Assembly: GCA_903884425.1 (NCBI GenBank)
Contig: CAISEP010000014.1
Coordinates: 1-64,000, forward strand
DNA length: 64,000 bases
Reading direction: 5' to 3'
DNA from: an uncultured Caulobacterales bacterium
GTDB taxonomy: Bacteria > Pseudomonadota > Alphaproteobacteria > Caulobacterales > Caulobacteraceae
Part shown: piece after piece, positions 48,068-58,063 of the stretch
Numbering within the stretch: position 1 is the stretch's first letter
Layout: every line of letters begins with the position of its first letter
Notes under the pieces: model-generated
The model's input: only the letters and a program-made list of their open reading frames with translations
Told to the model about the DNA's origin: nothing
Databases searched by the model: none
Program-made: the position numbers and the translations under genes

Positions 48068-49357
48068 TCAGGCGGGCGGGGGCTGCGCAAAGGTGCGGGA
48101 CAGGGCCCCGTACAGCCGTTCGCGGCAGAGGAGGCCCGAGACCGCATCCGCGATCAGGGCCGTGGCGAACAGGGGCAGCAGCAGGCTGCGGCTGTCGGTC
48201 ATCTCCGCGACGATGATCACGCCCGTCAGCGGGGCCCGGACCACGCCCACGAAATAGCCGACCATGCCCAGCACCACGATCGCGCCGCTGGCCGAGCCGG
48301 GAAAGCCCAGGGCCAGGATGTTGCCGACGCCGGCCCCCACGGCCAGGGACGGCGCAAAGATGCCGCCGGCAATGCCCGAGACCGCCGTGGCCAGGCTGGT
48401 CACGAACTTGGCCGGTCCGAACCAGGGGAGGGCCTGGTGGCCTTCCACCATCTGCCGGGCGGCGTCATAGCCCGTGCCCCAGGTGGCCCCGCCGGAGAGG
48501 TAGCCGATCACCGTGACCACCAGTCCGCACAGGGCGGCAAACGCGACGGGGCGGGCCTTGGCCCACACGGCCACCGCTCCCCCGGACCGGGAGAAGAACA
48601 GCATGCAGCGGGAGAACAGCGCCCCCAGCAGGCCGCCGAACACCCCCGCCAGGGGCGCGATCATGAAGGCCATGCCGATGGCCAGGCTCTGGTGCATGCC
48701 GCCGAAATAGATGTAGTCGCCCTCCAGGCCCTGCGAGACCAGGCCCGCGATCATCACCGCGGCCATGACGATGACGGCCAGGCGCTGTTCGTAGGCGGAG
48801 GCCAGCTCCTCGATGGCAAAGGCCACCCCCGCCAGGGGGGTGTTGAAGGCCGCCGACACCCCGGCCGCGCCGCCCGCTATGACCATGGCCGAGGAGACCC
48901 GGGTCGCCGTCAGCCGCTGGAACGCCGCCATGATGGCCGCGCTCACCTGGACGGTGGGCCCCTCCCGCCCGACGGAGGCCCCGCAGAGCAGGGCCGCGAC
49001 GGTCAGGACGATCTTCCAAGCCGCAGTGGACAGGGAGATGAGGTTCCGGGCCCGGGTGTCGCGGACCGATCTTGCAAACGCCATGACCTGGGGAATGCCC
49101 GATCCCCGCGCGGCCGGGGCCAGCCGTCGGGTGAGGTAGGCCAGGACCGCAAATCCAAGGGGCGTGAGGATCGCCGGAGCCCAGGGGACGCTCCGGCTCA
49201 GATGGGAGAACATCTTCTGGGCCACGTCGGCGGCCCCGGCGAAGGCGAAGGCGACCAGCCCCACCGTGACGGCACCGGCGGTGGTTCCGAGCCGCCGCCG
49301 CACGGTGGGATGGATCGAAAGCAGGGCCTTCGGGTCGATCAGCCGTCTGGGCTTCAA
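48068..49357 (-). CDS. ClC-family chloride channel/antiporter
   Basis: The 429-residue membrane protein has the ClC selectivity-filter motifs: GSGIPQVMAF, GREGPTVQVSA with the gating glutamate, and GGIFAPSLAVGAGVG. The gating Glu suggests Cl-/H+ antiport rather than a channel, as in bacterial homologues. It starts with TTG at 49357, overlapping the stop of the Pal-like gene as TTGA, so the two are translated together. The long frame running upstream is the Pal region in another frame and is not part of this gene. Confidence 0.9.
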   Translation of the reverse strand: MKPRRLIDPKALLSIHPTVRRRLGTTAGAVTVGLVAFAFAGAADVAQKMFSHLSRSVPWAPAILTPLGFAVLAYLTRRLAPAARGSGIPQVMAFARSVRDTRARNLISLSTAAWKIVLTVAALLCGASVGREGPTVQVSAAIMAAFQRLTATRVSSAMVIAGGAAGVSAAFNTPLAGVAFAIEELASAYEQRLAVIVMAAVMIAGLVSQGLEGDYIYFGGMHQSLAIGMAFMIAPLAGVFGGLLGALFSRCMLFFSRSGGAVAVWAKARPVAFAALCGLVVTVIGYLSGGATWGTGYDAARQMVEGHQALPWFGPAKFVTSLATAVSGIAGGIFAPSLAVGAGVGNILALGFPGSASGAIVVLGMVGYFVGVVRAPLTGVIIVAEMTDSRSLLLPLFATALIADAVSGLLCRERLYGALSRTFAQPPPA

Positions 49358-49908
49358 TGGGTCCCGCCGGTCAGGGCCGTATGGGCGTTGCGGTTGTGCG
49401 CCCAGGCGGTCTCGTCCGATCCGGTGTCCATGGGTTGCTCCTTGCCGTAGGAAATCGTGGCCATCCGGTCGGGACGCACGCCGAGTTCGACGAGGTAGCG
49501 TTTTACGGCATTCGCGCGACGGTCGCCAAGGGCGAGGTTGTAGTCCCGCGTCCCGCGCTCGTCGCAATTGCCTTCGATCCGGATGGTCACCGCCGGATAC
49601 TGGTTCAGCCACGCGGCCTGCCGTGCCAGCAGCGCACGCCCTTCGGAGCTCAGCTGGTACTGGTCGAAGTCGAAATAGACCCGGTCGCCGACATTGACCA
49701 CGAAGTCGCGCACCGACCCGGGGGTCGGACCGGCGGGCTGGGCCGCCACCGGCCGCGGCATGGCGGGCGGGGGCGGGGCCTTCGCCGGCGGCGCAGCCGG
49801 GGCCGGGGCCGCGGGCGCGGGTGGCTTGGAGGTGGCGCACGCGGCCAGCGCACAGGTCATGGCGGTGAGGACGAGGGCGCGCTTCAGATGGGGGGGCGAC
49901 GATGTCAT
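49354..49908 (-). CDS. Pal-like OmpA-domain lipoprotein
   Basis: The 184-residue lipoprotein has a signal ending LAACATSK (Cys24), a Pro/Ala linker and an OmpA-C domain (VYFDFDQYQLSSEGRALLAR, RIEGNCDERGTRDYNLALGD) that binds peptidoglycan. It resembles Pal of the Tol-Pal complex, but no tolQRAB or ybgF gene is nearby, so it may be an extra Pal-like protein. It is co-translated with the ClC gene and divergent from a MarR gene. Confidence 0.85.
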   Translation of the reverse strand: MTSSPPHLKRALVLTAMTCALAACATSKPPAPAAPAPAAPPAKAPPPPAMPRPVAAQPAGPTPGSVRDFVVNVGDRVYFDFDQYQLSSEGRALLARQAAWLNQYPAVTIRIEGNCDERGTRDYNLALGDRRANAVKRYLVELGVRPDRMATISYGKEQPMDTGSDETAWAHNRNAHTALTGGTH

Positions 49909-49950
49909 GGCGTTCCTGCCTTGGAGTCTCTCGGACGGAGTGCGTTTCCG

Positions 49951-50002
49951 CTATATATCGCGGGATGATATGTCAATTGATATCGTGGCGCGATGTGTCG
50001 GG
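49951..50002. promoter_or_regulatory. AT-rich repeats in the Pal/MarR intergenic region
   Basis: TATCGCGGGATGATATGTCA (49956-49975) and TATCGTGGCGCGATGTGTCG (49981-50000) form an imperfect direct repeat (14 of 20 matches, 25-base period), and the first part includes the inverted ATAT ends of ATATATCGCGGGATGATAT. It lies between divergent promoters of the Pal-like and MarR genes, a typical place for MarR autoregulation. Confidence 0.5.
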
Positions 50003-50053
50003 GCGAGGGTGCGGTGCTGTGGATGCCCGTATTCGAGGCGATCGAACGGCGTT

Positions 50054-50494
50054 ATGGGGACGGAGATGGACGGGAGGGTTTCGGTGCCGGTGGACAGGGA
50101 CAGTCTTGACGGACTCGCCGGATTTCGTCGGGCGCTGAGGAAATTCCTCTCGTTCAGCGAGGCTGCGGCCCGGTCGGCCGGGATCACCATGCAGCAGTAC
50201 CAGGCGCTTCTGGCCATCAAGACCGACGTCCACACCGCCACGACGGTCGCGGACCTGGCCGAGGAACTCCTGCTGAAGCACCACAGCGCCGTGGGGCTGA
50301 CCCAGAGGATGGCCGCGGCTGGGCTGGTCACCCGCGTCCGGTCTCCGACCAACCGTCGCAAGGTGGTGCTGGTCCTGACGGAGGCGGGGGAGGCGATCCT
50401 GGCCGATCTCGCGCAGAAGCACCGGGAGGAACTCCTGAGCCACGGAGAGCTGATCCAGCAGTCCCTGGCCCGCCTGGGAAGTCCCCGGACCTAG
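50054..50494 (+). CDS. MarR-family transcriptional regulator
   Basis: The protein of about 146 residues has a winged-helix MarR domain: GITMQQYQALLAIKTDVHTA, ADLAEELLLKHHSAVGLTQRM (recognition helix) and the wing VRSPTNRRKVVLVLTEAG. ATG 50054 is used; GTG 50084 has a better ribosome-binding site (GGGAGG 6 bases upstream) and would remove ten residues. It is divergent from the Pal-like/ClC genes and probably regulates them and itself. The inducer is unknown. Confidence 0.85.
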   Translation: MGTEMDGRVSVPVDRDSLDGLAGFRRALRKFLSFSEAAARSAGITMQQYQALLAIKTDVHTATTVADLAEELLLKHHSAVGLTQRMAAAGLVTRVRSPTNRRKVVLVLTEAGEAILADLAQKHREELLSHGELIQQSLARLGSPRT

Positions 50495-50634
50495 GCCGCC
50501 GGGTCGCGGCACCCCGTGACCGGGGCTTTGCGGTATGGAGGGCGGCAAATTCAGTCACCCCGATACGCGCCCTGGAATAAAAGGGTTGGCAGAGGCAGTC
50601 ATTTCGATGACCGTGACCTCCCCGGGAGAGACGC

Positions 50635-52332
<1,698 letters not shown>

Positions 52333-52447
52333 TCCGGCAGGAGGGCGGCGAAACGTCGAGGTTGCCAGCGCGCGCGACACGTCCGATAGAGGCGGCAGGG
52401 CCCCGGCGGCGAGGGGCGGGCAGGGTGACGCGGAGCGTTCAGGCAAA

Positions 52448-53431
52448 ATGGATGGCCCAGCCGTCACCCTCATCATCGTCGCCTACAATTCCGGCGACTA
52501 CCTGCAGCCCTGCCTCGCGGCCCTGGCGGCCCAGACCCTTGCCGATTTCGAGGTGGTGATCGCCGACAATGCCTCCACCGACGGATCGATCGCGGCGCTG
52601 CAGCTTCCCGATGCCCGGTTCCGGGTGCAGGACATGGGCGCGAACCTCGGCTTTGCCGCCGCCAACAACCGGGTCGCGGCGGCGTCCGGGGCGGAGTTCC
52701 TGGGGCTCGTCAATGCCGACACGGTGGCCGAGCCCGGCTGGCTCGACGCCCTGGTGAGCGCCGCCCGCGCCCATCCGGAGGCCGCCAGCTTCGGCTCCGT
52801 CCAGATCCGGATGGACGACCGGACGATCTTCGACGGGGTGGGGGACGTCTGGCACGTGGCCGGCATTGCCTGGCGGGCGCTGGAGGGTCAGCCCCGGCGC
52901 CCCATCGACGATGCGGAGATCATGGGGCCCTGCGCGGCGGGGGCCCTCTATCGGCGCTCGGACTTCATGGCCATCGGCGGCTTCGACGAGCGGTTCTTCT
53001 GCTACTGCGAGGATATCGACCTGGCCTTGCGCCTGCGCCTCTCCGGACGGAGCTCCCGGCGGGTGGCGGGGGCGATCCTGCTGCATGCGGGGTCGGGCAC
53101 GACGGGTCGGGTGTCCGAATTCACCCTCTATCACGGGCACCGCAACCGGGTCTGGACCTTCCTGAAGAACACGCCTGGCCTGTGGCTGTGGCTGTTCCTG
53201 CCCTATCACCTGGCGGCGAACCTGTGGCTGATCTGGCGGTATCGCAGCCAGGAGGGGGTGTCCGGGATCCTCCAGCGCGCCTATGCCGATGCCTGGCGTG
53301 GTCGTGCTCCGTTCCTGCGGGCGCGGCGATCCGGGAACAGCCGCGCCTATGCCCGGCTGCTGCCCCTGATGGCGCTCACGCCCTGGTCGGCCAGCCGCCG
53401 CCGGGATGTGGCGGGGCGCAGAGTGGAGTGA
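52448..53431 (+). CDS. Family 2 glycosyltransferase
   Basis: The 327-residue GT-A enzyme begins [20 protein letters not shown] and has the nucleotide/metal site in [20 protein letters not shown] and the C-terminal acid pair in [20 protein letters not shown], a pattern of rhamnosyl-type family 2 transferases. A hydrophobic stretch near 250 ([20 protein letters not shown]) may be a membrane contact. ATG 52448 is preceded by CAGG 4 bases upstream. A long frame on the opposite strand overlaps it entirely and is treated as a shadow. Confidence 0.9.
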   Translation: MDGPAVTLIIVAYNSGDYLQPCLAALAAQTLADFEVVIADNASTDGSIAALQLPDARFRVQDMGANLGFAAANNRVAAASGAEFLGLVNADTVAEPGWLDALVSAARAHPEAASFGSVQIRMDDRTIFDGVGDVWHVAGIAWRALEGQPRRPIDDAEIMGPCAAGALYRRSDFMAIGGFDERFFCYCEDIDLALRLRLSGRSSRRVAGAILLHAGSGTTGRVSEFTLYHGHRNRVWTFLKNTPGLWLWLFLPYHLAANLWLIWRYRSQEGVSGILQRAYADAWRGRAPFLRARRSGNSRAYARLLPLMALTPWSASRRRDVAGRRVE

Positions 53432-54109
53432 CGCCCTATCTGGCGCAGCCGGGCGGGGCGGCTTTGGGGAGGTGCGGGCCATCCGGTCATTTGCGAATTG
53501 GCTTCGTTTCGCCAGCGTGCCCCCTGCGGTTGGCTCCGCATCCCGGTCGGGTGGCGGGCCCACGCCGTTGTGCGGCGTCTCGCAGTATTGGCTTCGTTTC
53601 GCCAAGTCCGCGCCGGAGCCGGCGTCTCCCGCAAACTCGGGAGATGCGGCGTCCCTGATCAGGGACCGGATGCGGGAGCGGGACTTGCGGTCGTAGTCCG
53701 CGAGGCGCGTGAGCGCCCCGATGAGGCTCGCGGAGGCGACCGCGACGGCCTCCGGCAGATCGGTGTCCGGTGCGGCGGCGGCGACCCGGAGGACCTCACC
53801 CCGTAGCAGGGCCAGCTTCCAGTCCTGAATGGCGCGGAGGCGCCCGATCTCGGCGGACACCCTGCTCGCGAGGCCGCCGCCCGCAGCTCCGGGGGCGTCC
53901 CCGGTCGCCAAATGGGGCGCCGCCCGATGAGACCCCGAGCGGGGAGGTCGCGGCCCCGCCGTGAGGCCGTGCTTGAGGGCGTTCTGGCTCGCGCGGGCCT
54001 TCCCCGCGTCCGTCCTCGGGCCGGTGCTCCGGAGTGCGTTTTGGCGGTTGGCCCGGAGCCGCGCCTCCGAGACGGGGCGCGGCTCCGGGGTGGTGGGGCG
54101 GTCAACCAT
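53432..54109 (-). pseudogene. Unknown protein with ANRQNALRSTGP N-terminus, no usable stop
   Basis: A frame starting ATG 54109 encodes ARLRANRQNALRSTGPRTDA then KARASQNALKHGLTA, the opening of a widespread but uncharacterised alphaproteobacterial protein family. The family-like part ends by about residue 190; after that the frame stays open and runs antisense through the whole glycosyltransferase gene to a stop at 52439. I therefore treat 53432-54109 as the gene remnant, possibly with a lost stop or frameshift. Two copies of LAKRSQ in its tail come from an 18-bp DNA repeat. It overlaps the upstream gene by 8 bases. Confidence 0.5.
53497..53604. repeat. Two identical 18-bp copies ATTGGCTTCGTTTCGCCA, 90 bp apart
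   Basis: Copies lie at 53497-53514 and 53587-53604. Each contains a short inverted repeat (TTGGC with GCCA) and reads LAKRSQ on the minus strand in the remnant frame and WLRFA on the plus strand. Similar short dispersed elements are frequent in intergenic regions of related genomes. The 90-bp period keeps the frame. Confidence 0.7.
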
Positions 54110-54986
54110 TGGCCACTCCGCGGTCGCTCCCGTCTGGGGCCTTCGGGTCGCCGTTACCCTCCAGCAGGCGCTCCGACGCCGTCCTGGCGAGCTTCGCCAT
54201 GTCTTCGCGGCGGCGTTCGATGTCGTGGAGGAGCCGGCTGCGGTTTCTGCGTCCTCTGTCGATGGCGTCCTGGATCCGCATCAGCTGCCCCAGGCGCGCC
54301 ACGTAGATGGCGGCGACGTCGTCGCCCTCGGTGAGGCCGATCTTCTCGGCGCAGTCGGCGTAGGTCTCCTCCGCGTCGCGGTTGCCCGACATGAAATTGA
54401 TCGAGGCCTTCGTGGCGGGTGGGGTGCCGTAGCCCAGGGGCGTGAGCCGTGGGCCCTGGACGGCTTCGACGGTCGCCTCAACCCCAAGGCGGCGCCCGAG
54501 TTTCATGGAGACGGCCTTCGCCTGCAGGAGGCGCCGCTCCTCCCAGACGCCGTCGGTGAGTTCGCGGACCCAGGTCTGTTCGACAATGTTCCGGGGGGAG
54601 ATGATGTTGAAGAACTCGGCCTCGATCAGGTCGTAGGCGCCGGCATCCTCCTCCGGCAGGAGCCCCGGTGGTCCGAGAGCCGCAGAGAGGCGACTTCCCG
54701 GTCCGTCTGGGGTGGGCCGCCGTGGGGCCCTCCGCGCGGTGCAGTGAGTTGCGTCCCCGTCTGCGGCTCGCCTCCCGGCTGCGGGATCTGTCTTGGATGG
54801 GGGCTTCTCGCGCGGCTTCCCCTGCGGGGGATCTGCGCCCCGAGGAGGGAGGTTGGGTGGGGGGGCATCTTCCGGGGTGGCGTCAACATCGAGCATCTTC
54901 GCAACAGCAAAGAGCTCCCCCTGGGTGAACCCTGGTGGGCTGACCCTGGCGGCCGCCAGCCTCGAATTTTGAGAGAAATTGGTCAT
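54102..54986 (-). CDS. Protein of unknown function, paired with the ANRQNALR gene
   Basis: The 294-residue protein is not assigned. Residues about 40-115 are low-complexity, Pro/Arg/Ala-rich. From about 122 (LLPEEDAGAYDLIEAEFF, then ISPRNIVEQTWVRELTDGVW) it matches a recurring alphaproteobacterial pattern found next to ANRQNALRSTGP-type genes, and ends in a basic helical stretch (RRNRSRLLHDIERRREDM). ATG 54986 (MTNFSQNSRL) has GGAG about 8 bases upstream. Its stop overlaps the next start by 8 bases. A role in DNA or mobile-element biology has no direct support. Confidence 0.65.
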   Translation of the reverse strand: MTNFSQNSRLAAARVSPPGFTQGELFAVAKMLDVDATPEDAPPPNLPPRGADPPQGKPREKPPSKTDPAAGRRAADGDATHCTARRAPRRPTPDGPGSRLSAALGPPGLLPEEDAGAYDLIEAEFFNIISPRNIVEQTWVRELTDGVWEERRLLQAKAVSMKLGRRLGVEATVEAVQGPRLTPLGYGTPPATKASINFMSGNRDAEETYADCAEKIGLTEGDDVAAIYVARLGQLMRIQDAIDRGRRNRSRLLHDIERRREDMAKLARTASERLLEGNGDPKAPDGSDRGVANG

Positions 54987-55233
54987 GGGGCGTCTCCGAA
55001 CCGGTTGGAACATCCCCCCGCCTGAGCGCAATCCGACCGTCCGACACTGTTGCCCCGCACCCGTCTGACCGCGTGCTCACGCAAGAATGCGATTGAGCAT
55101 GCACCAACCAACGCGCGGGCCCGTGCGTCAGATTAAGGTCAGATACAATAAGGTAGGGGGCTATGAAGTTATGTCAGGTTCGTCGCCGACTGGCAAGCCC
55201 CCCCTTGGAGGCCACCAATTTCCAGCTTCCGGG

Positions 55234-56334
55234 TTAGCTTTCTTGGCGTGATTTCAGCGCCGCAACAGCCATCTTCACGTCCTGCGCGCGGTCCATTGGA
55301 AGCACTATGACACCCTGCGGCGTCGACACCACGATGATGTCATCTAGGCCGACCACGGCGACGGGTGGGCCGTCGGCCCAGATCAGCGCGCGGCGTGTGT
55401 CGACGGCGACGGCCGCCCCGTGGAGGAGGTTGTCGTCGCCGTCCTTAGGTCCGAGCTTATGGAGCTCGCTCCAGGAGCCCACGTCCGCCCAGCCCATGGC
55501 GCAGGGGATCACGGCGGCGAGGGCGGTCTTCTCCATCACTGCGATGTCCACGGGCTCGGACGGGCAGGCGGCGAAGGCCTCCGCATCCAGTTCCAGCGCC
55601 GTGCCGTCCACGCGGCCCCGGGTGAGGGCCAGAAGGCTCTTCTCGGCGATGGCCGGGGCGTGGGCTGCCATCTCCGCCATCATCACGCTGGGCGCGAACA
55701 GGAAGATGCCGGCGTTCCAGGAATAGCCGCCCTCGGCCAGGTAGGCCTCGGCCACGGCCCGGCTGGGCTTCTCGGCGAAGCGGGCGACCTCGAACACCCG
55801 CCCGCCCAGGGACGGGCCCTGCTGGATGTAGCCGTAACCCGTCTCAGGGCCGTCGGGGGTGACGCCGAAGGTCACGATCCGGCCCCGGGCCGTCTCCGCC
55901 GCCTCGGCCATGGCCTGGCGGAAGGCGGAGGGGTCGGCGATCACGTGGTCCGCGGGCAGCAGCAGGGCCAGCGACCCCGGGACCAGCTCCGCCACCACGG
56001 CGGCGGCGATGTAGGCGGCGGCGGCGGTGTTGCGGCCGAAGGGCTCCAGCACGATCTTCGCCGCCGTGATGCCGACTTCGGCCAGCTGCCGCACGATCTC
56101 GGCCCGGTGCGGCTGGGCGCAGATGACCACCGGGGCCTCGAAGCGGACCCCGTCGCCGCTGGTGGTGCGCAGCGCGGTGTCCTGCAGCATGGTCCGCTCG
56201 GACGCCAGCGCGTGGAACTGCTTGGGCATGTCCCCGTGGGACAGGGGCCAAAGGCGCGTGCCGGCCCCGCCGGAGAGAATGACGGGCGTGATCGAAATGG
56301 TGCTCAAGGGGCCGCTTTCCTGCTGCACGGACAT
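55234..56334 (-). CDS. manC: Mannose-1-phosphate guanylyltransferase (short form)
   Basis: The 366-residue enzyme makes GDP-mannose from GTP and mannose-1-phosphate. The signature ILSGGAGTRLWPLSHGDMPKQ, the metal/product site LLLPADHVIAD and FAEKPSRAVAEAYL are present, and EPFGRNTAAAAYIAAAVV is typical. It lacks the C-terminal phosphomannose-isomerase cupin found in the bifunctional form. It lies 60 bases after the phosphomannomutase gene, so the two supply GDP-mannose. Confidence 0.94.
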   Translation of the reverse strand: MSVQQESGPLSTISITPVILSGGAGTRLWPLSHGDMPKQFHALASERTMLQDTALRTTSGDGVRFEAPVVICAQPHRAEIVRQLAEVGITAAKIVLEPFGRNTAAAAYIAAAVVAELVPGSLALLLPADHVIADPSAFRQAMAEAAETARGRIVTFGVTPDGPETGYGYIQQGPSLGGRVFEVARFAEKPSRAVAEAYLAEGGYSWNAGIFLFAPSVMMAEMAAHAPAIAEKSLLALTRGRVDGTALELDAEAFAACPSEPVDIAVMEKTALAAVIPCAMGWADVGSWSELHKLGPKDGDDNLLHGAAVAVDTRRALIWADGPPVAVVGLDDIIVVSTPQGVIVLPMDRAQDVKMAVAALKSRQES

Positions 56335-56394
56335 CGCCGGACAGCGCCCACCCTAGACCGGACTCGTTGAAAGGCCGCTAACCGGAAGGTCCTT

Positions 56395-57897
56395 TCAGAT
56401 TTCCTGGTTGTAGGCCCCGACCGCCGGATGCCGTGCCAGACGCGGCTTCACCTCCTCCCGGAAGAGGGCGCGCATGTCGTCGGCGCTGGACATGCTCTCC
56501 ACCACCACCACCATTTCCGGCTTGTTCGAGGACGCGCGCACCAGCACCCAGGAGCCATCCTCGAGCGCCACGCGGACGCCGTTGACGGTGATCACCTCCT
56601 TGATCCGGCGTCCGAGGATGGTTCCGCCTGTCGCGGCAAGGTCCTGATATTCCTTCACGATCGCGTCCACGGTCGCGTACTTGGCCTCGTCGGCGCAGTG
56701 CGGGCTCATGGTGAGGGAGGTGAAGGCCGGCGGCAGGGCCTGCTTCAGTTCCGACAGCTTCCGGCCCGGGTTTCGGTCGAGCATGGCGAGGATGGCGCTG
56801 GCCGCCACGATCCCGTCGTCATAGCCCCGGCCGATGGGGGTGTTGAAGAAGAAGTGGCCGGACTTCTCGAAGCCCGCCAGCGCCCCCAGTTCGGAAGTCT
56901 TGCGCTTGATGTAGCTGTGGCCGGTCTTCCAGTAGACGGTGGTGGCCCCGTTGGCCTTCAGGATCGGGTCGGTGGCGTAGAGGCCCGTCGACTTCACGTC
57001 GACGATGAAGGTGGCGTCCCGGTGCAGGGCCGACAGGTCGCGGGCCAGCATCAGGCCGATCTTGTCGGCGAAGATCTCCTCCCCGGTGTCGTCCACCACG
57101 CCGCAGCGGTCGCCGTCGCCGTCGAAGCCCAGCGCCAGGTCCGCGCCTTCGCGCCGCACGGCCTCGGCCATGGACATCAGCATCTCGTGGTCTTCGGGAT
57201 TGGGGTTGTACTTGGGGAAGGTCCAGTCGAGGTTCGTATCCATGGGGATCACCTCGACGCCCATGGCCTCCAGCGCCTGGGGGGCGAAGGCCCCCGCCGT
57301 GCCGTTGCCGCAGGCACAGACGACGCGGAGCTTGCGCTTGATCTGCACGCGGCTCGTGATGTCGGCGAGGTAGCGTTCGCGCACGCCGTCCACCCGCACG
57401 AGCTTGCCGCCCGGGCGCTCAACGCCGGCACCGGACAGCACGATCTCCTTCAGTCGGGACATTTCGTCGGGGCCGAAGGTGAGGGGGCGCTGCGACCCCA
57501 TCTTCACCCCGGTCCAGCCGTTCTCGTTATGGCTGGCGGTGACCATGGCGACGCAGGCGGCGTCGAGATCGAACTGGGCGAAGTAGGCCATGGGCGACAG
57601 CGCCAGGCCGATATCCAGCACCTCCATCCCGCCCGTCATCAGGCCCAGCGTCAGGGCCTGCTTCACCGCCAGCGAGTAGGACCGGAAGTCGTGGCCGACG
57701 ACGATCCTCGCAGGCACGCCGATCTCGTGGGCGAAGGTCGCAAGCCCGAGGCCCAGCGCCTGCAGGCCCAGGAGGTTGATCTCCTTGTCCAGGATCCAGC
57801 GGGCGTCGTACTCCCGGAAGCCGGTGGGCTTGACGAGGGGGATGGTTTCGGAAACTAGAGGATCGCCGGGCCGGTCGAACACGGGTTTGAACGTCAC
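56395..57897 (-). CDS. manB: Phosphomannomutase/phosphoglucomutase
   Basis: The 500-residue alpha-D-phosphohexomutase interconverts mannose-6- and mannose-1-phosphate (and glucose phosphates). The phospho-serine loop is TASHNENGWTGVKMG, the Mg loop DGDGDRCGVVDD, and the C-terminal sugar/phosphate sites VRASSNKPEM are intact. GTG 57897 (MTFKPVFDRPGDP) has AGAGGA 5 bases upstream; the frame is open further without family sequence. The same type is also named algC or exoC. Confidence 0.93.
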   Translation of the reverse strand: MTFKPVFDRPGDPLVSETIPLVKPTGFREYDARWILDKEINLLGLQALGLGLATFAHEIGVPARIVVGHDFRSYSLAVKQALTLGLMTGGMEVLDIGLALSPMAYFAQFDLDAACVAMVTASHNENGWTGVKMGSQRPLTFGPDEMSRLKEIVLSGAGVERPGGKLVRVDGVRERYLADITSRVQIKRKLRVVCACGNGTAGAFAPQALEAMGVEVIPMDTNLDWTFPKYNPNPEDHEMLMSMAEAVRREGADLALGFDGDGDRCGVVDDTGEEIFADKIGLMLARDLSALHRDATFIVDVKSTGLYATDPILKANGATTVYWKTGHSYIKRKTSELGALAGFEKSGHFFFNTPIGRGYDDGIVAASAILAMLDRNPGRKLSELKQALPPAFTSLTMSPHCADEAKYATVDAIVKEYQDLAATGGTILGRRIKEVITVNGVRVALEDGSWVLVRASSNKPEMVVVVESMSSADDMRALFREEVKPRLARHPAVGAYNQEI

Positions 57898-58063
57898 GTG
57901 AATCCTCTGGAAATGTTGTGCTGCACGGGGGAATCCTGCCGGTCGCAGGGTGGAACACGGACTTCGGATTGTCAAAAGCCCCAGACCGGCACGACGCGCT
58001 CCGGGCACTGCACCGCGCGCACCCCCGCAGGTCGCGGGGGCACCGCCACGGCGGAACGGGGGA

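Noticed and set aside
49694-50494. MarR gene starting as far upstream as 49694
   Set aside because: The extra N-terminal residues are antisense to the Pal-like gene and cross the promoter region; the winged-helix domain begins after 50084.
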